Below are positions 1-9,053 of a stretch of 14,237 nucleotides of DNA, piece by piece. The stretch lies in NCBI GenBank assembly GCA_964387585.1, contig CAYLWW010000039.1, positions 1 through 14,237 of the forward strand, in the 5' to 3' direction. The number at the start of each line of letters is the position of its first letter. Positions within the stretch are counted from its first letter, which is position 1. Source of the stretch: CAYLWW01 sp964387585. GTDB taxonomy: Bacteria > Pseudomonadota > Alphaproteobacteria > Rickettsiales > Midichloriaceae. The translations under genes and the position numbers were made by a program. A model generated the notes under the pieces. That model was not told the DNA's origin, did no database searches, and saw only the letters and a list, made by a program, of their open reading frames with translations.

Positions 1-1420
1 GGGGTATCTCAACATCGAAGCTGTTAGTGCTACCATCAACATAAGCAACATATTGTGCTGGCTTAGTGTTCATCACCCTAGCTTTGATGTAACCGCGATA
101 CGCCTCAATCTGCGTCCCTATCAGCGTTAGTTCATCGCTCACTAGATTAAAGCTAGTCGCCCTAATCTCCGTCGGGATCTCTTTAACTACACTGCTCTGC
201 ATATTACTTTGCTGATAACAGGCATATAACCACATCCCAGCTCCGCCTCCACCTTGCCCAGCTAGCGCTTGTAACCCCATATGATAAGCTTGCAGTGCTG
301 CAAATGATGCATTTACATACCCTTCAACAGTATTAAAATTTTGCTTACTAGCGTTACTTGCGGCTCCAACCGCTGCTCCGATAGCTCCCCACTTCACCCC
401 TAACTTAACTCCAGCTTCAAACAATTTCTTCAGTTCAGTGCGGTTAATCGAATCTTTAGCTACCCCATGGAACTCGATTCGGGCATGTAAATCCATCTGC
501 TCAGCTTCATATATCGCACCTAAGTCAGAGACGGAATCAGCCTTAAGGTGAATGAACTTGCTCATTAGCGTAGGTGGGGCATTATGTTTAGCTGAGGTAG
601 TGGTGGTGCTTTCGCTGTATTTAAATACCCCAGCTTTAATCGCTAGCTCACTGCTATTAGCGCTAAACCCTATGCCAATTCCTCTTTCATCAAGATAAGC
701 GTACTCATAGCGTAGGTCAGGGGCGCTATGCAGCTCGATGTCCTTAGCTTCAATCACTATCTTGCCTTTACGAACTAACTTATTAGCACTATCATATTGC
801 GCTTTCTCAGTTATTGCGCTCGATAACAACACAAACTTACCATTAGCGTAGCCAATAAAATAGTCTTCTATCTGGATTATAGTTGGGATAATAGTCGTTG
901 CAGTATTAACACTACCGCTAGCTATACTACCATGAATCATTAGCCTATTACTCTCAGTGATGCCGAATATAATACCAGTTTTCTTGGTGTGCAGCTCGTA
1001 ATGATAATGCTTAACCTTAGGGTAGATGCTGATGCTTTGATCTTTGCTATATAACAAAACTTGATGGCAAATTAAGTCAGCTCCTAACTCAATTCCACCT
1101 CCAACAGCACTAAATTTTCCTCCTACTTCCATTTTAGTGTCAATCGGGTTGGATTGATTGGTTATCTCAGTTTTGATATTCTTGCCACCAAATAAACCAC
1201 GCAATCCGCCAGCCCTTTTTTCGTATCTATATACTATTGAGCTATACTCAGAAGGGGTTTCAATCTTGATTGAGCTTTTGCTAAGCAAGGTTGTGTCTCC
1301 CTGGCTTTTCATGCCCACTCCCTTAAGCAAAATTCCGCCACCAGCCTCTAAACGTATCTCACCAGCTCCACCAGCAGCGTTAATGTTAGTAGCGCTATCA
1401 TTAGCTTGACATAAAACAAG
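1..1420 (-). pseudogene. 3' portion of filamentous-haemagglutinin-like gene, downstream of an in-frame stop, open at the window edge
   Basis: The minus strand is open from the stop codon at 1421-1423 to the left edge of the window, and this frame is the same as that of the upstream piece (codon spacing from 1421 is a multiple of three, spot-checked near positions 2, 416, 716, 992 and 1310). It starts LVLCQANDSATNINAAGGAG, then runs into haemagglutinin-repeat-like text: GEIRLEAGGGILLKG, then a pattern of alternating hydrophobic beta-strand residues (GGKFSAVGGGIELGADLI, KGKIVIEAKDIELHSAP). Towards the left edge it becomes Gly/Ala-rich (VKWGAIGAAVGAASNAS, ALAGQGGGGAGMW), as often seen near the pretoxin part of CdiA-like proteins. 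In the intact family this is the C-terminal half of an exported fibre. No good restart site is visible; an ATG at 1310-1312 is possible. G+C is about 43% in sampled lines, higher than in the 5' body of the same gene. The C-terminus, where a toxin tip could lie, is outside the window. Confidence 0.7.
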
Positions 1421-2446
1421 TTAATCAGACGCTAAAGGGGATTTAGTTAAAGAAGGGGAGGGTGTAGCGGAACCTAATACTTGAATAGTTGAAGGAAGTA
1501 GCTTTAGACTTTGGTAACGGTAATAGTAGTCACTGCCAATTCGGGTCACTTCATTATATATCTCTAATGGAACTACAGTAATGCTGCCGCCTAAAGCCCT
1601 TATATATACGCTTTCTCCTATAATTTGAGCACCAAATGCATTAATATTTCGTACATCAATGTTAATTTGACCGCCGGCTCTGATCGCGCTAAGGGAAATA
1701 CCAGCAAATCCCACTAAGCTTTGAAGAATAACATCGTTGATAGTTTTAAGACTTACGTTGCTATTACTGTTTAACGCACCTTCAATTACAGCCCTGCTAG
1801 CAGTAATAATCAGGTCTTTAACGCTGTGGATCGCTCCAGAGTTAATAAAAGTGCCACCCACTTCAATCAGTTGCTTACCACCAGCAATTTGCCCAAACAC
1901 CATCAAATTATCACCAACCTTCAACCCTAGCTCTTGGCCTACTTGAATCGTTGCTAAATTGCTGATAAAAAGGTTTCCCTTAACGTTAATATCAATTATT
2001 TCAGCTGTTATTGAACTTTTTAGCAAAAATTGATGGAACGCTGCTTGAGGTAAGTGTAAATCATATGACAAACAAGTGGTCGCTCCAATGCAGTTATTTA
2101 ACCATACCGGCCAAAGGATAGGGAGCTGTAATTGCTGAATTTGCGAAGGAGTAAGTTGAGCACCAAAGCTGAAGCCTAGGCGCTTTGATTCTATATAAGT
2201 GTTGAAGATAAATTGCTCTAACATCTTTGCATGATTATGCCCAGCAAGAAAGCCTAAGGTGTTAAAGAGTACGTCACGTAGTAGCTTTTCTGCTAAATGA
2301 CCATCACCTATTACAACAAGATCGCCACACCCTTTAAAACCTAACTTCTCCCAAAAGCGACTTGCTTCAATCGGGTCAGTAAGGTGACCACGTAAGCTTG
2401 GGTTAAGGCTTATTAAGTATTGCGGGTTAATTGTTGCCTTCAACAC
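1421..2446 (-). CDS. Filamentous-haemagglutinin-like middle fragment with the conserved TpsA segment (341 aa)
   Basis: The frame begins with a GTG at 2444-2446 that overlaps the end of the upstream fragment, so this is the continuation of one gene after a frame change rather than an independent gene; a TAG at 2456-2458 closes the frame just upstream. Residues about 5-115 match the well-conserved block of FHA/CdiA-type exoproteins: NPQYLISLNPSL, then a GDG-containing stretch (VVIGDGHLAEKLLRDVLF, residues about 44-61), then AQLTPSQIQQLQLPILWPVW (about 96-115), corresponding to the family patterns YLIETNP, LGDGYYEQKL and LTAEQ...DIVW. Residues about 145-300 are beta-helix-like (INVKGNLFISNLATIQVGQE, GGQINIDVRNINAFGAQIIG). 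The last 30 residues are Ser/Pro/Leu-rich and end at TAA, after which the same frame continues open. Whether the fragment is translated, by coupling to the upstream piece or by frameshifting, cannot be told. Family assignment is firm; functionality is doubtful. Confidence 0.8.
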   Translation of the reverse strand: MLKATINPQYLISLNPSLRGHLTDPIEASRFWEKLGFKGCGDLVVIGDGHLAEKLLRDVLFNTLGFLAGHNHAKMLEQFIFNTYIESKRLGFSFGAQLTPSQIQQLQLPILWPVWLNNCIGATTCLSYDLHLPQAAFHQFLLKSSITAEIIDINVKGNLFISNLATIQVGQELGLKVGDNLMVFGQIAGGKQLIEVGGTFINSGAIHSVKDLIITASRAVIEGALNSNSNVSLKTINDVILQSLVGFAGISLSAIRAGGQINIDVRNINAFGAQIIGESVYIRALGGSITVVPLEIYNEVTRIGSDYYYRYQSLKLLPSTIQVLGSATPSPSLTKSPLASD

Positions 2447-5400
2447 AATTCTTAGCTAAAGCAGTGCTAGAGCCAGAGCTAGAGCCATTAAGAGCTAAAG
2501 ATGAACTAATAAGCTGCTTAATTAATGGCTGATTAACATACCACATGCTGCTATCTAACTTGCTTAAGTTAATTAGATAAGCCAAATTAAGACCATGCTT
2601 AGCAAAAAAATCCTTAATGCTTAGCTGGGTGTCCTCTAATGTTTTGATTTGGATTAAGTTGCTAGGAATAGTAACGCTGTTGTAGGCAATAGCTGGATAA
2701 CTGCTGCTAGAGGCAAAGCTAGGTCGATAATTAGATAATACATGAGCAATGCTGAGGTCCCCTATGCTTTGACCTTGAATCGAAGAATAAGGTTTGGATG
2801 GACCAGTAGTAAAAACATTGAGGTCAGCACCTGCATTACTCGATATGCTGATTTCTCTAGCATAAATCATGCCTAGCGGAATCGGGATATTGTTATTTTC
2901 GATTTGGCAAAACTCTGCGATAAAATGACTACTAGGCCAAAATCCTGTAGGCTTAAAAATTTTACCACTAATACTTTCTAGAAAATTTAACCTTTGATCT
3001 GTATATCCACCTATAGCTGAATTTCCTAACCCCAAACAACTCCTTAATTCCGGGAAAATATCCTTAAAACATGAGTGATAAAAAAATATTCCTCTCTTAC
3101 CTGGTTCTGAATCAACCTCTATCCTTAAGCGATCATATGAGTAAGCTTTTTTATACTCGATTCTTAGCTTGTTATCTACAGTAAATAAACTGGATTTTAC
3201 TTTTAAACTCTTAGCATCTAAGTCCAAATTGCCCGCAAAAGCAACGTAAGATGGGTAATCAGCTTTATCAACCGCTCCTTTTAAAGCTGCACTTTCATAA
3301 AAATGAATTCTACAGTCTCCAGCGCCATTTTTAGCTGATGAGTAATTCATCTTTTGTTCTACAGGCCAACAGGAATTAATATTATTCTTCTTCCAATTAT
3401 TCCAATAGTCAGTATACATCCCCCGTAGCTCTTGGTAAACTACCTTACCTAAATCAGCTTTTCTCTCTCCTATAGCATCAATATAAAAACCATCAACTAC
3501 TATATTACTAGTGCGGTTAGGATCAGTAACTTTAATCGTACAAGCTTTGCAAATCAAATCAACTCTTCTTTCTTGCCTACTATTAATTGTGAGATAACCA
3601 GCTTCAATAACGCTGTTTTGATCTAAATCAATTCTCGATGAAACATTCATTTCTAACTCGCCATCAGTCTTTATCCTACCTCCTTTGCTTTCTATTTCAC
3701 CAAAACCTTTAAGCTTAATATATTCTGATCCCAATAATAAAGATGCAGAATTTAATTTCAGTTTTCTCCAATAATTATTACCATCAATGCTACTATATAT
3801 CCTAAGTTGCTTAGCTATGATTCGGTTATCAACAAACTCCCCAATTGCTGATTCTATATCAATTAAGCCTTTTTTAGCTATTAGATTAATTTTTTCAAAC
3901 TTACTATAGGCTCTGCCATCTCTTTCTAAAATATAGATAAATATGTCATGATCGTGACTAATAATATCTATATGTTTATTTTTCTGATTACCTAAAGTAA
4001 TATAATTAGGACGTGGTTGAAAATACCCTATATAAATATTGTTATTATGCTCAATACTGGACATTATTGAAATATCATTAGCAACAAAATTAAAGTCTTT
4101 ATTACCGTCAGCACTAATTGAACTATAATCGGGAGCATAGCCTTTAAATTGACTCAATTCATCAATCCCAATTGCTCTACTTTCAAACCTTAAACCTTTG
4201 CCTATATATGAAGTTTTCTCTATTGTTATACCGTTCCGAGCTTTTATATTCCATACCGCTTCTTTACCAGTTATCTTAGAATCACTAATTCTTACACTAT
4301 AATTAGTAGCACTATTCAAATTAAAGTTTAACTCATTCACAGTTGCGTTGATACGATGAAAATCAAAATTTTCATTAGCATTAATAGTTATCTTTCTATC
4401 AGAAGTAATAGAAGAATCACTTAAACTCATCCATTCTATAATTTCAATCACTAAGCCTAACTTTTCTATAACCTGACTGTTTGAAATATATAGCTTTTGA
4501 TTAGCTTTAATATTACCGTTAATTGTTAGCTTAGAATGATAAAGGTTGAAATTTTTTCCATAAATATCAGCTTGAGTTATGTTTATTTGGATATTTTTAA
4601 AATCAATGCTCTCGGCGCTTCTTAATTTAGCATTATTAATAATTAATTTATCTGATGCGCTATTAATTCCAAGGTACTTTGAAGCATTATTTTGTAATTC
4701 ATTATTATTTTCGTAATCAGCAGAGATTACTGGAGCTTCCAATACTAAATAATTGCTTACAATTGCTCCTTGAATCTTGATTTGTTTTGCAGCTTCTAAA
4801 GTAATCGTTCCTTTGGAGTGAAAAACTCCTCGTAACCCAATGTAATTGATTTTAGCAAATTTGATATTGCCATTAGCCATCAATACTGAGGAAGGTTCAA
4901 AATATAAACTATACTCGCGTCTATAATCTGAATTTAATTGAATATCTCTTTTACTGTCTAATAGGCCCAAACAGTAAATTAGGGGAGAGGTGATTTTTAT
5001 TTCATTATTAGCATATAGTTTAGTAGATTTATTTATAACTACTATTGAGTTATCATCATTTACGCTGTTATAATTAGATATATTCATCCATTCTTTAGCT
5101 TCAATCATGCTATCTTCGAAATCCAATCGGTAATTAGAGCGGAAATCGATATTTTTAGCAATTATGTTACTAAATTTAACATAGCTTTTATTGTAATTAG
5201 AATGTAATGAAGAGTAAAAATTAAATGAATTATCAACTAGGATTTTAGCCCTTTCTATTAAAGCAGAAGACTTAGATGACAGCGATAAGTTATTAGCATT
5301 GATATAGCTATCTTTAAAAAATAAAGGATAGTCGTAAGAGGAAGAATATGAAGAAGCTGTTTCTGATGCTTCAATTTTTATTGTGTCACCAGATAACCCC

Positions 5401-6353
5401 ATACCATCACCATAAAATCTTTCGCCTTCAATAGCTACATTACCTGACTTACCTAATGCGCTAATGATGCTTTCTTTATAGCTAAATATTTTTTTCCCTT
5501 TAAGCGAGACTTCCTTATATCCGTTAAGCTTACCGTAATTAGCAATAACTCCATTTTGCGAACCTCTAGCATCTATAATGATAGAATTAGCACTAACTTC
5601 AGCATCGCTAGTTACTAATGAAGGAGAAATAACTTTCATATTAAGTGAAGGTAGGCTTTGAGGCCATGCTACCTCACCTAATGTTTTTATTAATTTTGAC
5701 CCAATCTTACCGTGTAAATATGCTCCACTACCATAATTACCAGAAATGTTGATATTTAAATGCTCAGTGCTTAACCCTAAAACCCTATGCATGTTAAGGT
5801 TAAATTTACTACCACTTAATTGGTTATTACTATTTATTCCAATATTTATTGAACTAGATTCAATAAAACCAGACAAAGCTAATTCATTAGCACTTATAGA
5901 TAAATTAGATGTACTTATATCGTTTATTAATACTTCCCCATTGGTACCTTTTTTACCATTACTATAAGATATTATGTGTAAATCGCTAACTCTCTCATTA
6001 GTTTCAAACTGTTCAAAGTATAAGCTATTATTACTGTGAAAAAATACTTTTACTTTGTTTCCTTTAGAGTAATCCTCTATCTTCTTCCCAGCAAAGTCAA
6101 ACATAGGGTAAACTCTAAACTTACCGATAAACCTAGTTATCATGCTAGGATCGACAATATTAGCTAAATCAATCTTTAATGTATGGGCATTGGTATAAAC
6201 ATCAATGTCTTGCAGGCAGCTACCAGAATTTAGGTGTAAATAACCTTCTCCATTTGCTTGGCTAATAATTTCATAAATATTACCATTTAGTAATTCGCTA
6301 CATTTACTATACCAATTCCAGTCGAAATCGACTCCTCTAAATTCTTCAGCCAT
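2427..6353 (-). CDS. Large filamentous-haemagglutinin-like beta-helix protein, N-terminal piece (1308 aa)
   Basis: The protein is dominated by short alternating hydrophobic strands separated by Asn/Gly/Ser turns (for example EVLINDISTSNLSISANEL, INANNLSLSSKSSALIERAK, GRIKTDGELEMNVSSRIDLD), the signature of a right-handed parallel beta-helix as in FHA/CdiA exoproteins. The ATG at 6351-6353 has only a weak purine stretch (AAAAAGAG) upstream. The N-terminus (MAEEFRGVDFDWNWYSKC) has no signal peptide and no recognisable TPS secretion domain, which intact two-partner secretion exoproteins carry. Residues about 990-1180 contain a Cys-rich non-repetitive stretch. The last 150 residues (IGDLSIAHVL..., KHGLNLAYLINLSK) lead directly into the conserved block encoded in the next frame. 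The end overlaps the next fragment by 20 bases and a +1 frame change would join them. Most of the gene is about 25-33% G+C in sampled lines, but the 3' 450 bases are about 40-45%. No partner TpsB gene is in the window. The family call rests on fold pattern plus the downstream conserved block. Confidence 0.75.
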   Translation of the reverse strand: MAEEFRGVDFDWNWYSKCSELLNGNIYEIISQANGEGYLHLNSGSCLQDIDVYTNAHTLKIDLANIVDPSMITRFIGKFRVYPMFDFAGKKIEDYSKGNKVKVFFHSNNSLYFEQFETNERVSDLHIISYSNGKKGTNGEVLINDISTSNLSISANELALSGFIESSSINIGINSNNQLSGSKFNLNMHRVLGLSTEHLNINISGNYGSGAYLHGKIGSKLIKTLGEVAWPQSLPSLNMKVISPSLVTSDAEVSANSIIIDARGSQNGVIANYGKLNGYKEVSLKGKKIFSYKESIISALGKSGNVAIEGERFYGDGMGLSGDTIKIEASETASSYSSSYDYPLFFKDSYINANNLSLSSKSSALIERAKILVDNSFNFYSSLHSNYNKSYVKFSNIIAKNIDFRSNYRLDFEDSMIEAKEWMNISNYNSVNDDNSIVVINKSTKLYANNEIKITSPLIYCLGLLDSKRDIQLNSDYRREYSLYFEPSSVLMANGNIKFAKINYIGLRGVFHSKGTITLEAAKQIKIQGAIVSNYLVLEAPVISADYENNNELQNNASKYLGINSASDKLIINNAKLRSAESIDFKNIQINITQADIYGKNFNLYHSKLTINGNIKANQKLYISNSQVIEKLGLVIEIIEWMSLSDSSITSDRKITINANENFDFHRINATVNELNFNLNSATNYSVRISDSKITGKEAVWNIKARNGITIEKTSYIGKGLRFESRAIGIDELSQFKGYAPDYSSISADGNKDFNFVANDISIMSSIEHNNNIYIGYFQPRPNYITLGNQKNKHIDIISHDHDIFIYILERDGRAYSKFEKINLIAKKGLIDIESAIGEFVDNRIIAKQLRIYSSIDGNNYWRKLKLNSASLLLGSEYIKLKGFGEIESKGGRIKTDGELEMNVSSRIDLDQNSVIEAGYLTINSRQERRVDLICKACTIKVTDPNRTSNIVVDGFYIDAIGERKADLGKVVYQELRGMYTDYWNNWKKNNINSCWPVEQKMNYSSAKNGAGDCRIHFYESAALKGAVDKADYPSYVAFAGNLDLDAKSLKVKSSLFTVDNKLRIEYKKAYSYDRLRIEVDSEPGKRGIFFYHSCFKDIFPELRSCLGLGNSAIGGYTDQRLNFLESISGKIFKPTGFWPSSHFIAEFCQIENNNIPIPLGMIYAREISISSNAGADLNVFTTGPSKPYSSIQGQSIGDLSIAHVLSNYRPSFASSSSYPAIAYNSVTIPSNLIQIKTLEDTQLSIKDFFAKHGLNLAYLINLSKLDSSMWYVNQPLIKQLISSSLALNGSSSGSSTALAKNCVEGNN

Positions 6354-7002
6354 TAACTCTTTTTATTTATAAGATGTTTATTCTAAGATATATTAAACTT
6401 TAAAGTTGTATAAAAAACTTTGATTAATTTTGTTATCCATAAAATTAAAACTTAGTCAATATTTTAATCCTAAAAAGTCAAGTCGGTATCACTACTTTCA
6501 GTTTGGGATTAGAAATATTTTTGCTGCAGAGCCTGCTTGGCCGAATTAAGCTGAAAAGATAAAAGAGTTATTTAGATCATATTACCTTCTAGGCAGTGAT
6601 ATCAACAAGCTACTGTGCCAAGAGTTGAGGTACTTGATTTTAGACCTTTTGCATAAGTTATTTTAGCAAAAAAGATAAAATTTCATATAAGCGCTTATAA
6701 AGGCTTATAAAGCCTAATTTTGATGGCAATGACTGCTATAAAAAAGATAATGCATATTTAATAAAGCTGGATCAAAATTTAGCATTGACAAAGAAAAAGC
6801 GAAAAACAGTCACTTATGTTTTGAACGAAAATTTTATCGCCTTATGATTAAAAGTATTTTCAATTATCATCATCATTTTCCATAATATAAATTATCATGT
6901 TTTTATTATATTAATAAAATCAGTTAATAATAGTATAGCTAAAATGGATCAGGTAGTTTTAAAATGTCAAAAACAAAAAGTTTAATCCCCATCCATCTTG
7001 CT
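6354..7002. other. Intergenic DNA with short plus-strand coding-like relics and small repeats
   Basis: No intact gene is visible. Two plus-strand stretches read like degraded protein: 6427-6666, interrupted by one TAA at 6547-6549 (FQFGIRNIFAAEPAWPN, stop, then KIKELFRSYYLLGSDINKLL and RYLILDLLHKLF), and 6701-6847 in another frame (KPNFDGNDCYKKDNAYLIK, then TVTYVLNENFIAL). I do not recognise the family. Between them, at 6693-6712, the decamer GCTTATAAAG is repeated twice in tandem, next to a 12-base palindrome ATAAGCGCTTAT at 6687-6698 and a small hairpin AGGCTT-ATA-AAGCCT at 6701-6715. The segment 6848-7002 is AT-rich without recognisable signals. The promoter of the minus-strand haemagglutinin-like gene should lie at about 6360-6450, but I see no convincing boxes. 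Confidence 0.35.
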
Positions 7003-7045
7003 TATATAGAACTTACAATAAGCTAAGCATTATAAGTTCTATATA
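7003..7045 (-). terminator. 13-bp perfect inverted repeat just downstream of the transporter-HD gene, possible terminator
   Basis: TATATAGAACTTA at 7003-7015 and its exact complement TAAGTTCTATATA at 7033-7045 flank a 17-nt loop that itself contains a near-palindrome (AATAAGCTAAGCATT). It lies about 20 bases beyond the TAA (7065-7067) of the minus-strand gene. The stem is AT-rich and no clear U-run follows it in the direction of transcription, so it may be a weak terminator, an mRNA-stabilising hairpin or a mobile-element remnant. Confidence 0.4.
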
Positions 7046-7064
7046 GACTATCTTATCTCTGTTC

Positions 7065-9053
7065 TTATTTTCTTTTTAAAGTACGATAGCATAATTGAAA
7101 TATGTTATTCTCAAGTCGCAATTTACCATGTATGCCTAACTTATCTCCAATAATACTAATTAACCTCATAAAAATATTATTAGTTTCTTCAGCCATCTTT
7201 TTTTGCTTTTCTGGCGATAAACCTTCTATAGTTTCTAAATTATGCTTTCTATCCATTTTTTTTATGAACAACGCTTCATAATCATTTAACGCTTGTAATT
7301 TTTTTATTATTTGTTCAAAAGATAAAATGATATTTTTACCATCTTCTATTCTTTTTTTTGTTAGTCTATCAACAATTTGTGCGATACGAGTATTAAATTC
7401 CTTTTTTATTAATTCAATATCACAATCACTATCTTCAACAACATCGTGTAATATGGATGCGACAATTACGTCTGTTTTACAATAGTATTCTGCCACCATC
7501 GCTGCTACCGCCAAAGGATGAAAATAAAAAGGATGATCTCCTGTTTTTCTCATTTTTATACCATGCCATTTTTTTGCAAATACTATGGCCTTTTCTATTA
7601 ATTTTATATTTAATTTCTTATCTTCCTGTTTACTAATCATCTTTATTTTATCTAATAATTCCAATCTATATTCACAACTACCCTTAAAAGGGACATAATC
7701 ATCACCTAAGTTATACTCATAATCATCCTCTTTTATTGCTGTATCATCATGCGGAAAGTCTTCATTTGGGTAATTATAATAACTACCTCGTTTTATTTCT
7801 AGGTTTTTAAAATAGTGAACTCCCCAAAAATAACCTATAACAACCGGGATAAATAAAGCCCATAATCCATAATAACCAAAATAATCAATTAATGGTATAG
7901 AGCCAAAAGACACCATTATATATGATATTGGCTGTGCTACTCCTACTATAATTGATATCGTAGTAAAGCGGTTAGCAATAGAAATGTATTTGTATTGTAT
8001 AGAATCTAAAATTCCCCATGTAGAAAGGCCAAACGACATAATTAAGCATTGCAAGCAAAATAAACCAAATAAGCTTGTAGTATTATCAATCCAATAAGGA
8101 ATGAAGGGTAACAAAAATATAAAGCTCAAAGCTGCTAATATAGCTGTTTTTATAGGGTGTATTTTTTTAGCAAGCAAAGATAGCACTAACATGAATAGAG
8201 CTAAAAAAATGGTAACTCTAAGATTTTGAGATATGACTTTTTCAGAAGTTAATTGAAAAATTTTTCTTGAAAAAAAATCACCTAATACCACGTATGCGGT
8301 ATAAAAACATACTGGAAAATGAAATTCAGTAAAAAAATAAGCTAAGATAGTTAATTTACTATCTTTTTCATTATCGAATTTTTTCTTATCAGTTGGCAAA
8401 CCATAATCCTTAGTTCTTAATTTATGGTCCATAAATTCTCGCGTTTCTTTTAGCTTTGTTCTTGATAAAAATCCAAACACTGCAATGCCAGCTCCAATAA
8501 CAAAAATCCATCTCCAATTTCCATTTATAGAAAGTATTATTGATGCAATAAGTAGAGCAAAAAGCCCTCCTATAATCTCTGAAACTCCAATTAGTCCTGA
8601 AATTACAGATTTATAAGGTGCCTTTAACATCTCTGCTATATATAATTGCACTCCTACAATTTCTCCCATAGAAGATACGCCTTGGAGCATTCTACATATA
8701 ATCATTATAACAGTAGCAATTATTCCAATTTCATTATATGTAGGAGTTATTGCAATTAGAATGCATGAACATGCCATGATAAAAGTGCTAATGATTATGG
8801 TGAATTTTCTACCCATAGTATCGCCAATTCTACCTATTATAAATCCCCCAATTGGTCTGAGACAATAAGTAAGGCAAAAAGTTGTTGCAACAAGTAACTT
8901 AGTAGACAAAGGATCTGTTGTGGGGAAAAACAATTCGTTAAGCAATACTGACATATGGATATATAACATCAAATCGAAATATTCTAAAAAAGTCCCTATT
9001 AAAAGCAATCCAATTGACTCTTTTTGTTTTTTTGTTAATTTAATATTTGCCAT
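7065..9053 (-). CDS. MFS transporter (ProP/MHS-like) fused to a SpoT-type HD (p)ppGpp-hydrolase domain
   Basis: 662 aa with two parts. Residues about 10-413 are a 12-helix major facilitator of the metabolite:H+ symporter (ProP-like) type: GTFLEYFDLMLY in helix 1, the loop 2-3 motif GRIGDTMGRK, then RMLQGVSSMGEIVG and NWRWIFVIGA. Residues about 418-457 form a strongly acidic, Tyr-rich linker (NEDFPHDDTAIKEDDYEY). Residues about 475-660 match the hydrolase half of RelA/SpoT enzymes: RKTGDHPFYFHPLAVA with His512, ILHDVVED with His536-Asp537 and Glu540-Asp541, and KMDRKHN with Asp601. His512 to His536 is 24 residues, as in Rel proteins, so the Mn-binding HD site looks intact. There is no synthetase domain. 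Inferred role: a membrane-tethered alarmone hydrolase, or a solute transporter governed by (p)ppGpp; the substrate is unknown. The ATG at 9051-9053 abuts an A9 tract and has no Shine-Dalgarno. No stop or frame change lies between the domains, so the fusion is in the DNA. Confidence 0.9.
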   Translation of the reverse strand: MANIKLTKKQKESIGLLLIGTFLEYFDLMLYIHMSVLLNELFFPTTDPLSTKLLVATTFCLTYCLRPIGGFIIGRIGDTMGRKFTIIISTFIMACSCILIAITPTYNEIGIIATVIMIICRMLQGVSSMGEIVGVQLYIAEMLKAPYKSVISGLIGVSEIIGGLFALLIASIILSINGNWRWIFVIGAGIAVFGFLSRTKLKETREFMDHKLRTKDYGLPTDKKKFDNEKDSKLTILAYFFTEFHFPVCFYTAYVVLGDFFSRKIFQLTSEKVISQNLRVTIFLALFMLVLSLLAKKIHPIKTAILAALSFIFLLPFIPYWIDNTTSLFGLFCLQCLIMSFGLSTWGILDSIQYKYISIANRFTTISIIVGVAQPISYIMVSFGSIPLIDYFGYYGLWALFIPVVIGYFWGVHYFKNLEIKRGSYYNYPNEDFPHDDTAIKEDDYEYNLGDDYVPFKGSCEYRLELLDKIKMISKQEDKKLNIKLIEKAIVFAKKWHGIKMRKTGDHPFYFHPLAVAAMVAEYYCKTDVIVASILHDVVEDSDCDIELIKKEFNTRIAQIVDRLTKKRIEDGKNIILSFEQIIKKLQALNDYEALFIKKMDRKHNLETIEGLSPEKQKKMAEETNNIFMRLISIIGDKLGIHGKLRLENNIFQLCYRTLKRK

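Noticed and set aside
1158..1409. Plus-strand 83-aa open frame
   Set aside because: Antisense shadow of the haemagglutinin-like coding strand; low-complexity Pro/Leu/Ser translation with no family features.
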